Part shown: positions 51,501 through 60,528 of the stretch, one piece after another
Position numbering within the stretch: the first letter of the stretch is position 1
Layout of the letters: each line of letters begins with the position of its first letter
Assembly (NCBI GenBank): GCA_916610825.1
Contig: OU744453.1
Span: forward strand, 10,559,826 to 10,623,825
Reading direction: 5' to 3'
DNA length: 64,000 nucleotides
Origin: Haliclystus octoradiatus
Taxonomy: Eukaryota; Cnidaria; Staurozoa; Stauromedusae; Haliclystidae
Translations under genes and position numbers: made by a program
Notes under the pieces: model-generated
Seen by the model: the letters and a program-made list of their open reading frames with translations, nothing else
Database searches by the model: none
Told to the model about the DNA's origin: nothing

Positions 51501-54255
51501 AACAAGGCTCTAATTAATCAATTATCTGTAGTTATTTAATTTGAAACCAAGAGCAAATTCACTACTGAGGGCAAACCTTACTGGCTATTCGATGGTAGAC
51601 AACTCAGTCTTTGGGTCTTATTTTTTTTTTATGGATATCAATTTATAGTAATCACAATGCTAATAACAAAACATTTGCTTTTCGAATGACAACTGAAATA
51701 GGCTAGCCCATGAATTATTGATCAATGTCAATTATACGTTTTGATGATTGTGTTCTATGAGAAAATAGAGCAGGATTAAACAATCAATCATAATCTAGAA
51801 AATGCAATCATCAAAAATTACATTAGACAATTTCTGCTAACCATGTATATTGTATATCTGTAAATCCAATGGAATTATCAAATTTTCTCTTGTTTTGTGT
51901 GACATTCATTTTAAAAAGGTTGTGTTGTAATCAACCACTTTGATTCTATAATATATTAGAGACGTTAATCATGAACTCTACAGATTATAAATCAGATCAA
52001 TCTTATAATCAGGTGTCAATCTCTGAAAATCTGAAAGTGAAAATTCCTATATACCCCCTTGCTCCTGTTTACAATGGTATGCCTTTTGCACGGTATTCAA
52101 GCTTGGTATAGTTAAATATTGTACTGTGTTATTTCATTTTTGCAGGACTTTGAAGGGCAACGTGTTGCTGAGTATATTTACCAAGCCATCATAATTGTTT
52201 GTGCTGTGAGTTTTCTTTTAATTGTGTTTAAGGGGAGGTCTATACTTGTTATGCATGTTAATCTACCAAGACTTATTCGTTTTATTCATTCATTAAATCA
52301 ACCTTACATTCCAAGCTATCTAGAAAATACAGTTTTTGCTCAGTCCAAATGACAATCTCCTATGACTCAACAGAATGAGATGTTTCGACGGTGCTATGGG
52401 CAAGTAGTGTCTGTTCATAGGGATTTTTTTGTATCATGAATTGTCTTAATTACAAGTTTATTTGTCAGCTTTGTGTGACTGACGACTGTGATTTTTGGCG
52501 TTCTTTGTGTAGCAAATTTGCTCATATTTATATGTTAGGCGTAAGAGGGATGGCACATTCCTATGATGTGACTGTCTATACTACTAATGCGCTCATTCAA
52601 ATATTTTATTAAGGGATTACATCACTCTTGTGAGTGGGTTATCGGAATTTAGACCAACAAGTTCACTAACAACAAACAAGAAATCTCGTTTGTTGTTAGA
52701 GAACGAGTGGGTCTAAATTTCGATGGCTTACAAACATGTTGACAATGTTAATGATCATTTACATAACCGTTGTCTCGAATATCAATTATCTATCTATCAA
52801 TTAACACAACAATGATTTGTTTTCTAATTTAATGGGTGATTGATTTTTCATTAAATACAATTTGAATGAATTTCCTACGAATATCATGTCAAAATATAAC
52901 TCAAGGAATTCAACAGGATTGTTTTTCAAACATATTTGCAATATTAGAAATATAGTAAAAAGTTACATCTGAATAAAGCAAATCCCAAGCTGTTATTTTT
53001 TGAATTTCTCAAGTTGAATTTTCAATTACAGAGTATAAATTAGATTTAATTTTATGAAAAAATATTCAATCGGTCGCAGCTCGTCGCCATTTTCAAAACA
53101 TGTGCTCAAGCTGCTTGGTTGAAACCGTGCAGGTATATGTAACCTATAGCCTACCTGCACGGTCTAGCACGGAAACCCATATACTTTTAGTGGTTGCCAT
53201 GGAATGCCGTGAGTTGTCTTGACATAATTGCAAAACATGTGATACAAATCCGCCAATCATGACTCACGTTTTCAAGTGATTTTTAATGTTATATAATATC
53301 CCAATCTTTCATTCATAACTCTTTACGATATGTGTCGTTTATTGCAGATTGTTGGTTTTGTCTGGGGCTTTTATGCGGAGCGTTTCTCAATCACTGTGTA
53401 CTGTTTGTTAGGCGGAGCAGCAGTATCATGCTTGGTATGTACAATTACAATATATGCCTAATATTTTATTTTGAACTGAGTTCATGAACATTAAATGGTC
53501 TATTTTTCGTTATCTTTTTCACTAACTTATGGTTCATGAACTGTTTTCACAGGGCCAGGGTTGTTGCTCAGAAAATAAATAAATAAAACTTGAATTTTCC
53601 TGACTGCTGGATTTCCACTACTGTTCTAGGGTGGTAAGAATGTTGAATAAATGGACTACACATAACGGCCACAGTACTGTAACATAAACTTTCAGAATTC
53701 CAGACTATTAACATCAAATGTCCAAGTTATGTCTAAGTTCTCTCTAATGTTGTATTAAATAGAGGTTGATCATTAGTGGATTTTCCTACGAAGATAATGA
53801 TTGTGACAAGAAGGAATTTTAAAGGCTTGCTAATGGGTGAATTAAGAAGTTAATGGTCTAGATAAACTAGCAAGGGTGTTCTGTTCACTGTTGTGGCATG
53901 TTTTAAAAGGCTTGATGCCATTTGTGTGCCATCCATATAGCTGCTGATGTCAAATCTGGTCGGTGCTAGCCACCATTGACTTTGCATTGGTCAGAGAATA
54001 AGACATTGATCCTGATATATATTCGCCTTTAAGGTCCCATAATAAGATATTTAATTAACTGTTACCTTGATCTGTGTGGCTTCATTGCATAAAGATACAA
54101 GCAATTAATAAGTACTGCTCTCATTGCACCTTCAGCTGGTTCTCATTCCTTGGCCGTTCTACCGACAGAATCCTCTTAAATGGCAACAAGTGAAGAGCGA
54201 AAATAAAGAAAAAGTAGCAAAATCATCAAACAAAGACTCAAAAAAGAAACGATAA
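45550..54255 (+). CDS. SPCS1: Signal peptidase complex subunit 1 (113 aa), complete
   Basis: Noncatalytic ER-membrane subunit (SPC12) of the signal peptidase complex, which removes signal peptides from secretory proteins. Exons: 45550-45624, 52146-52205, 53348-53434, 54136-54255, all phase 0 with GT-AG introns. After a 25-residue N-terminus ending PTHM, the family core follows: DFEGQRVAEYIYQ, then a first membrane span, GFVWGFYAERFS, a second span (TVYCLLGGAAVSCLLVLIPW) and FYRQNPLKW. A Lys-rich tail ends SKKKR. Human SPCS1 is 102 aa with the same two-span layout. Intron 1 is 6.5 kb and contains an LTR element. The most upstream in-frame ATG is used; internal Met codons 6, 11 and 14 are possible. 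Confidence 0.95.
46559..49170 (-). mobile_element. Non-autonomous LTR retrotransposon, structurally complete
   Basis: LTRs at 48801-49170 (5' in element orientation) and 46559-46919 (3'). They are nearly identical apart from point changes and a 10-bp indel. The termini are TG...CA, with a CCCTT target duplication (46554-46558 and 49171-49175). Next to the 5' LTR lies a primer-site-like TGGTCCGTCGAACCGG; next to the 3' LTR a polypurine tract GAGGGGGAGGA. Internal length is 1.88 kb, with no reverse transcriptase or integrase, so it must have moved using another element's enzymes. The TGGTCC-TCGAACCGG leader recalls BEL/Pao elements; that assignment is tentative. Confidence 0.9.
47271..48035 (-). 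CDS. Gag-like ORF of the LTR element, split by one TGA
   Basis: The ATG at 48035 opens a 125-codon frame (MPKQREERDD...) ending in TGA at 47660-47658. The same frame then stays open for another 128 codons to TAG at 47273. The first part is helical and charged, with ASHVKEIRHIKNKRDAQRG recalling the N-terminal helix of BEL/Pao gag. The second part has a Lys-rich stretch (SGKKKTIIDCVYLNENN). No zinc knuckle, protease or polymerase motif is seen. Either a nonsense mutation in a 254-aa protein or a readthrough design. Confidence 0.55.
49176..52145. other. SPCS1 intron 1, distal part
   Basis: AT-rich. About 49825-50010 contains irregular repetition of AGCTATTCAG, CGCAGCTAA and TCAATTTA words, a decayed short tandem repeat. 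The 109-codon open frame at 51188-51517 has no recognisable domain. No gene seen. Confidence 0.4.
52641..52724. repeat. Long hairpin: 37-bp arms, 10-base loop
   Basis: 52641-52677 pairs with 52688-52724 with about five mismatches, one of them a G-U pair, around loop AAGAAATCTC. Situated in SPCS1 intron 2. The size is that of a microRNA precursor, but a small palindromic element is equally possible. Confidence 0.6.
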
Positions 54256-54299
54256 CAAAACAATTATTCTTATTAGAACTAGTCATCTGTATTTACAAT

Positions 54300-54305
54300 A
54301 ATAAA
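54300..54305 (+). terminator. Probable SPCS1 polyadenylation signal
   Basis: AATAAA 45 bases past the SPCS1 stop and 38 bases before the stop codon of the convergent gene. Confidence 0.6.
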
Positions 54306-54342
54306 AGCAAGCAAGTGCATTATGAAATTCTACATATCTCTG

Positions 54343-56790
54343 TTATCCTAATTCTTGTTTCGCTCTTCTCAGCCAATGATTATACCACTGTTTGTAGTTG
54401 TTGTTTTCTTGAACGCGATGCGGATCACTTTGATCTGATTTATCAATTGGATGATATGCTAAGCACCTTCCCTTGCCAAAGTAGTTAACACAGAATGTTG
54501 TACGACCACAACATTGATAATCATATCCTGGATCACACAGAGAATCAGGAGGTAAACACTGCACAGAACTACGCTGAGATGCTATTGCATGAGGACTAGG
54601 ATGGTACCAATGGTTATAGGGAAGGTTGTTAATGAACTGCAATTTAAATAAAATACAATACAGATAATGGCCTGAAGACAATTAAATTCATTACCCTCTG
54701 ATTGAAGTAATTGAACTAAACAACCCTTACCGACCACCTCTTTTTGACGCTCGATGCTTCTCTGTCAAAAGCTTTATTTATTTTGCTTCTTCTGTTTCCT
54801 GTGACGTCACTTGCTACATTTTCATTTTGCGTGTCCTGCGAGACGATGTCTTCTGCTGCGGTAGCATCTTCTGATTCATTGTCTCCTGATTCATACTCTC
54901 CGTGGCTGTCTCCTAGCACTCCTGATGAATCATCATCCTAATCAATAGAATTCATGGAGAGGATTACATACAAAATAATAATATCAGTCATAATATTTGG
55001 GGAAATATACCAATAAACTTAGAATTTGAGAATTGATAATGTGATTTATATATTTATATATATTTGTAGACCGTGTTGTTCAATTGAACAACCCGTTCCT
55101 CTTACGTCTAATTACATTTAAAAAATCATTACATAAAACGTCGAAATATGTTGAGCAGTGCCCTCTTCTTTTTGCTGCCAGTTGGAGGGTAGCGCAGACC
55201 ATCATGTAACGGCTGAGGGCATCTCTCTTTGGCTCATATAGGGTGTCCAATAAATTTCATCCTTTTATGTTTCACTGTGGTTGTGGTGGATGATGGAATA
55301 ATAGCTCTTAATGATTCTGTCGACAATTCATTTAGCCAATGACAACCAAGGGCATGGCGAAGCATAGCATTATATGATTAGTTAAGATGTTTTGGGGCTG
55401 ATTCAGTAGAATAATTCAGATCCATATATAACTATTCGCTCGGTGGTATGTTGGAACAGGCGTAATTTTAAAGTCTCTGGGGAGTTTGAATAACCAGAAC
55501 TCATTCAAAGGCTTGGGTGCCCCCAGGCGATGCCATGATGACGAGTATAAATATCAACACTGGTAGAGGGGACATTGCACCAACCACCAAGGACCAAGGT
55601 ATTTGAATGAGTCAACTCGTTGCAGAGGGCCATTAGTGGTATATAATTGCGCCTGTTCCGAGCCTATGGCGATGTACTTTGTCTTAGTGGTATTGATATT
55701 CAGCCCGACCGTCAATTTAATCCTTTCGATGTCATTGATCATAGTGTGTGCTTCGTTGGAGTAGTCAGCTATTATTGCAATGTCATCTACGAATTCAAAA
55801 TCGGCTAGACGCTTCTCAGGATGCCTATAGAAGATAGACGTGGCCGTGAAGTATAACCTGGGCCCGATGGACAAGCAGAACGTAGGAAATAATCGATAAA
55901 TAATATGAATAAAATGCCAATGGTACCAGTGAATCTCCCTGTAAAACGCCACATGATGTAATAAAATCTGCAGTTTCCTCATAGCGTGATCTAACATATG
56001 ACGTCCAACATCTAACTACAGTAGATTGATGTATATAATGAGAGAACTGCGTTAATTAACTAATACAGCTAACAGCTGAAACTGGAAGGTTATAAAAGGA
56101 TAATATAAAGTCTTGATTTGCAGCGATAAACGGAATCAAACGCTTCCTTTAATGACTCCAAAAGACCTCTTAATGCAACAATATGTGCGGTAGTTGAGCG
56201 TTCGCGTCTACCACAAGTTTGATGATAGCGTATATGTGGGGATCAATAATAGGAGCCATGCGCCGATGTAGTTTATTAAAACATTTTGCAGCTGTTACCA
56301 TAGAGATATTCCACGTTGTTGATCAAGATTTGAAGATGTATGCTTTGGAATTGGTATCGTTATGGAGCGAAGTCATTCACTTGGTGGAGTATTAGCACCG
56401 AGATAGTAGAAAATGATAATAATAAGAACAATGATAATGATAATGATTTTCAAGACCACTACGGCAGAAAAGGCAATATATAGAATGCTTTATAACTTCA
56501 ATTTCAACTAAGATTTCAATGCTGCGATAGCCACGCAAGCTAAGGACCGTTAAAATGTCCTCAGCTTATGAAGGGAATTACCTCCTGGGGAATAATCATT
56601 ACCTTTTATATCCATTGATTAATGCATTAATAATCACACTAAAATGATAATTTAGGCATATAGCCAACACACTTACTTGGTCATACTCTTCAGTTTGACA
56701 GGCGCATAAAACGAAAGATGAAAAAGCAACGATTAAGACAAGAATTTGCTGATTTGGTATCTTTGTGTTGCACAATGATATAATCATCAT
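54343..56790 (-). CDS. Secreted cysteine-rich (knottin-like) protein, about 204 aa
   Basis: Three exons, 56790-56677, 54937-54731 and 54636-54343, joined in phase 0 by GT-AG introns. Exon 1 encodes a signal peptide (ILVLIVAFSSFVLC core, residues about 15-29). Exon 2 is an acidic Ser/Glu/Asp linker ending in a basic KKRW, a possible processing site. Exon 3 carries six cysteines (134, 141, 149, 150, 156, 165) spaced C-x6-C-x7-CC-x5-C-x8-C, the order of an inhibitor-cystine-knot fold, then a hydrophilic tail (NHWLRRAKQELG). I do not recognise a named family. The fold call rests on cysteine spacing alone; a peptide hormone, growth factor or other extracellular ligand is possible. The stop lies 87 bp from that of SPCS1, tail to tail. 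Two start Met codons are adjacent. Confidence 0.72.
55500..56450 (-). pseudogene. Non-LTR retrotransposon reverse transcriptase fragment
   Basis: Lies in intron 1 of the secreted-protein gene, on the same strand. About 56100-56290 reads RRMAPIIDPHIRYHQ and LKEAFDSVYR (the KAFD box). 55554-55860 reads KRLADFEFVDDIAIIADYS (the FxDD catalytic box), then GLNINTTKTKYI and DSFKYLG. Between them frames are broken. Clade not assigned. Confidence 0.78.
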
Positions 56791-57370
56791 TTGTCTAATT
56801 TCCCATGTAGATACACTCGATATCCAAGATGGTCAATTAAAGCGACTTTCAATTAGTTTAATTCAAAATTTACAATTTAAGACCAAAATTGCACGAATTT
56901 GTTGATTTCAGTAAACTTTCAACTATTTTGGTCGCAGAGGATCATTGAGTTATTCATTGATGTTCAATGAATTCTTCTACGCTGGTCGCACACCAGGTTT
57001 CTGTTTGTCTTGGTGATGGGCCGACTCGCCACCACTACATTGGATATTGTTCACTACATAGGGATCTTCGAGACCTGTGAAAAAATTTTCTTATACTGTG
57101 ATCAGTTCATGTATACTTGTGAGGTATTCTGAATATTATGATTATGATGATTATGATAATGAGACAATCGCAACAAGCGAGCGCTTTTGGACTTTTGGCG
57201 CAACTGCATGCTTTGGCACAACACTCAAGATAACATTGCATTTGGAATCAATGCAATAGCTGCTATCATTAGTGTGTAGTGATGTGACTACATTTCCAAT
57301 TGATGTAGGAGCAACTTACAGAATTGAATTTCCCAAATATTGAAACGGGCGGCTGTAATTAAAGTGTATA
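56791..57370. promoter_or_regulatory. Upstream region of the secreted-protein gene
   Basis: AT-rich with no clear TATA box at a fixed distance. It must include the promoter of the minus-strand gene. No other gene seen. Confidence 0.35.
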
Positions 57371-57371
57371 A

Positions 57372-57584
57372 GCGGCCTTGGTGTAGTGGCTAGGGTGTTG
57401 GACCACGGCCCGCAGGGTCTCGGGTTCAATCCCTGTCCGAAGCACTATAGGTTGGCGTCAGGAAGGGCATCCGGCTATTAAACGCACACAAGCTTCAAAA
57501 TACTAACAAATTAACCTGGAAAAAAAGCTGTAAGCTTACCCGGTTCGTGGAAAAATGATGAATACAAAAAAAAAAAAAAAAAAA
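57372..57584 (+). mobile_element. tRNA-derived SINE with poly(A) tail
   Basis: Pol III A box in TTGGTGTAGTGGCTAGGGTG and B box GGGTTCAATCCC (57423-57434), then a body with GGCGTCAGGAAGGGCATCCGG as in many SINE/RTE tails, ending in about 19 A residues. The tRNA part has no anticodon stem or acceptor closure that folds properly, so it is not a functional tRNA. Confidence 0.85.
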
Positions 57585-57622
57585 TAATGTACAGCCTATT
57601 CCAGCTCAGTGATTTTTTTATA

Positions 57623-57637
57623 CCCCCCCCCCCCCCC
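57623..57637. repeat. Poly(C) tract
   Basis: Fifteen consecutive C residues shortly after the SINE tail. Confidence 0.85.
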
Positions 57638-57639
57638 TC

Positions 57640-58590
57640 TGTTCCATTCTGTCTTTGTTTCGTCTACACTTGCAATGGTATATGCATATTTATTATTTCT
57701 AGCTATTTTTGAAATATCTCAGATGCAGGAAACTTCGTTGTGAAATAATTAATTTTATATGTAGATTGTATACAGTAGCATTATACATGTTTAAAATAAG
57801 TTTGTCCTCGTTTTTGTGTTATAGTCAAATATATATTGACATACAGAAATATTGTATTTAGAATTATACCACGTCCATATAAATTTACTGCACAAATTAA
57901 AAAATAATTATGGTATATTTTGCCAATAACATAAAAAAGCACGATAAGGATATAACTGATGAGTTCTTGTTAATGATTACAATATGTCATTAATTGTTAA
58001 CTGACATAGATATATATTTGTCAAAATATGCGATGTTAATTTATTCTCAATTATCCATGCATCATCATTTTCTTGGTTTAAAACTTTTCATTCCTATATA
58101 TGGTACTGAATTTATTGGATTAACAACAAATTAAACCACAATATATTTGTGATGATTGTTCAGTGGATCGAAAGTCAAGGACAACTAAATTAAATTGAGA
58201 CAGTGAAAGACTGCTGATAATTCCATCGATTGCGTCTTAATCTCGTCATCTCATCCCATGCAGATTAATTATATGCTGACATTTCAGTCTAGGTACATCG
58301 ACTAGCTATGCATTTATACTCTGTGACTGTACGTATAGTAGATACTGACTAAATAAGGGATAAATAGCCATTCATTTGACTCTTTTTCTGTCATTGTGAT
58401 ATTTGGCACCACCTACCACCACCATGCCTACATTCACATGGTGCTCAGCAAACGAATTGCTGCCAATATATATCTTTCTTTCTTGCTCCACTGGTTTACG
58501 TCGTATCATATGTATATGTATAAGTATCTCTCATTTTAGTTTTATGGTATCACTAAATTGTATTATAGAGATTTCATATAGATACTGCAA
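57640..58590. other. Intergenic AT-rich stretch
   Basis: No gene or named repeat seen. The long plus-strand frame at 58403-58834 is antisense to the next gene. The left end should hold the 3' end of the coiled-coil gene. Confidence 0.4.
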
Positions 58591-59091
58591 TCAATCTCCT
58601 TCCTGTTCAGCCCTCTTGGCTCTTTTCCATTTTGAGTATCTTCTGTTAAGACGATTATACTCTTGCTTCACTTCCAAATATTCATCTCTGATGTCATCAA
58701 GTGTTCTCTCCAAGATTTTAATTCTGTCTTCCATAGCAACACGTGTCTTGAAGCGTACCCTGTACTTGCCATTCCTACTTGCCTTAATTTGCCAACAATC
58801 ACTCAGGATACCATGTGTTGTTCGGAATAGATAATTCAAGGCAGATTCATTGCTGTTGTGATTGATTATATGACTCTGTCTTGTGGAACGGGTCTGTGAT
58901 GTTTGATTGGCATACGCCGAGTCGTTGCTATGGTTTCCATGGACACTGTTGATCGTGCCATTACTCGCTGTACTGGTGATGTTGTTATTATTATCGTCAT
59001 CATTATCATTGTTGCTGTTGTTGCTGCTGCTGTTATTGCTGCTTTTTTGTTCTTCTTCAATGTTGGCGCGGGAAATATTTTCGGTTGCCAT
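58591..59091 (-). CDS. Unrecognised Asn/Asp-rich coiled-coil protein (166 aa)
   Basis: Uninterrupted from ATG at 59091 to TGA at 58591. The start codon chosen (MATENISRANIEEE) is the first ATG in frame. Residues about 16-60 are a low-complexity Ser/Asn/Asp tract from AAC/GAT-type triplets. The C-terminal 85 residues are not low complexity. They hold a block with LSDCWQIKASRNGKYRVRFK and a predicted charged coiled coil (DRIKILERTLDDIRDEYLEV, then NRLNRRYSKWKRAKR) that could enter the nucleus. I recognise no family. The orderly C-terminus argues for a real gene; it may be a single-exon gene or one exon of a larger one. Confidence 0.5.
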   Translation of the reverse strand: MATENISRANIEEEQKSSNNSSSNNSNNDNDDDNNNNITSTASNGTINSVHGNHSNDSAYANQTSQTRSTRQSHIINHNSNESALNYLFRTTHGILSDCWQIKASRNGKYRVRFKTRVAMEDRIKILERTLDDIRDEYLEVKQEYNRLNRRYSKWKRAKRAEQEGD

Positions 59092-59109
59092 TAGCAATGT
59101 TAGCAGCAA

Positions 59110-60528
59110 TTAAATTTGACCTTTGATTAACCTCTGATCTTTGATACTTCTCTGTCGGATTCCGCTTTGAAGAATGCAGATTATTTCAAGAAAGAACACT
59201 TCAACTCCGTATGCAAATCACCTCGTGACTGCAAAGATCCAGTATAGCTTCCAATGGAATTATTTTGAAACGATTTGCAAGACACAGCAGCCTTTTCCAC
59301 AAGTATAATAACTTCAGATGATATTCCTTTCTTCGCCAGCTTTGTAAGCCTAGCGGATGATCAGATGGTCAGTGAGATTGCTCCTTGTCTGACCCTTTAA
59401 TGGGCAATGGACACAGTGCATGACGATCAAAATCTAATTGGCTGGTGCCATGGTTACAGTAATGAAAACCTCTGATCCGTAACAGGAAAGTCATGCAAAT
59501 GAGCAAATGATTGTTAAAAAGAGTTAATAATAATCGGAACTATAAGGATTCGAAGGTTTTTGTTCTTTGTCTAGATACAAAATTAAAGACATCCACTGGC
59601 CTCCAATTTGAAATCTTTTTATCTCATAAGACCATTGTATTGTATCCTACGTAACAGTCATGAAAATTATTCTTTCCAAAAAGCCTGATAATTATACACT
59701 ACTCTTAACTGATGGAACTGATAACAGGACACGTATATACCTCAGACCAACGTTGGATCAACATTCCAAACGTCGGTGTGTCCAATGGATATAAGAAATT
59801 ATTTCACAGGGCTCGCCAAACTAAGATTACATATAAAAAGAGAAAATTACAAATAATATAATAACAGATGAATTAATCTTCAAGATATATGCTATGAATG
59901 AATCTGCTTGTGTTTTACTGTTTGCAGTTTTTGCCATCACGCTCAAATTGAATTGCAAAATTTAGATACAATTGAACATGAGATAAATGATGCAGTACTT
60001 TGTTGTATGAAATTCAACGCTCCTTCTTTGGGCTTTTAACTACGAGTATTGATTGATTATTTAATGTAAACCAGCCAATTAAATTAGATGCTGCGTTTGG
60101 CACACCATATGAAATATCCAATACCAACAGAACAAATATGAAAATGAAGAAGATGGCAAGTTGGTAGCCTGCTTGCATCATCATCATCGTCATCATCATC
60201 ATCATTTTTTGAGTTAAACCTTTAAGGCTAGGCAGGCTTTTTGACTCATGGTTATTTTCTAAGGGCTCATTATAAAAAATATAAAATACAATATAATGAT
60301 TTTTTAAAAATACCTAGATTAAATAATTAGTCTATTTTCAATAACATATTTTACACATTTTTTTGCTGTGTAATTTTAATTGTAATTTCCCATTTTACGC
60401 AGACTCACTGTCAAAATTTAAACTTTGCAAAAAATGGCATATTCATTTAGGGGATACATCCCCGTTCATGGAGCTCAAGTTTTTCCAAATTTGTAGTCTC
60501 ACAAAATTATAATTTACAATAAATCAAA
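59110..60528. other. Intergenic between the coiled-coil gene and BCAS2
   Basis: The promoters of both divergent genes should lie here, but they are 1.4 kb apart. Contains a CAT trinucleotide microsatellite (60174-60206). The 63-codon minus-strand frame at 60014-60205, which starts in that microsatellite, is hydrophobic and ends SPKKER; I regard it as doubtful. Confidence 0.4.

Noticed and set aside
51188..51517. 109-codon plus-strand open frame in SPCS1 intron 1
   Set aside because: No domain, no splice logic with SPCS1, composition like surrounding intron.
57372..57445. Possible tRNA gene
   Set aside because: A and B boxes are present but the acceptor and anticodon stems do not close, and a SINE body with poly(A) follows.
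58403..58834. 143-codon plus-strand open frame
   Set aside because: Antisense to the coiled-coil gene, whose C-terminal half is better ordered. No motif in the plus frame.
60014..60205. 63-codon hydrophobic frame resembling OST4 (QLAIF near the start, SPKKE near the end)
   Set aside because: OST4 is about 37 residues with a compact layout; here about 40 unrelated residues separate the two similar words and the start lies in a CAT microsatellite. Treated as chance.
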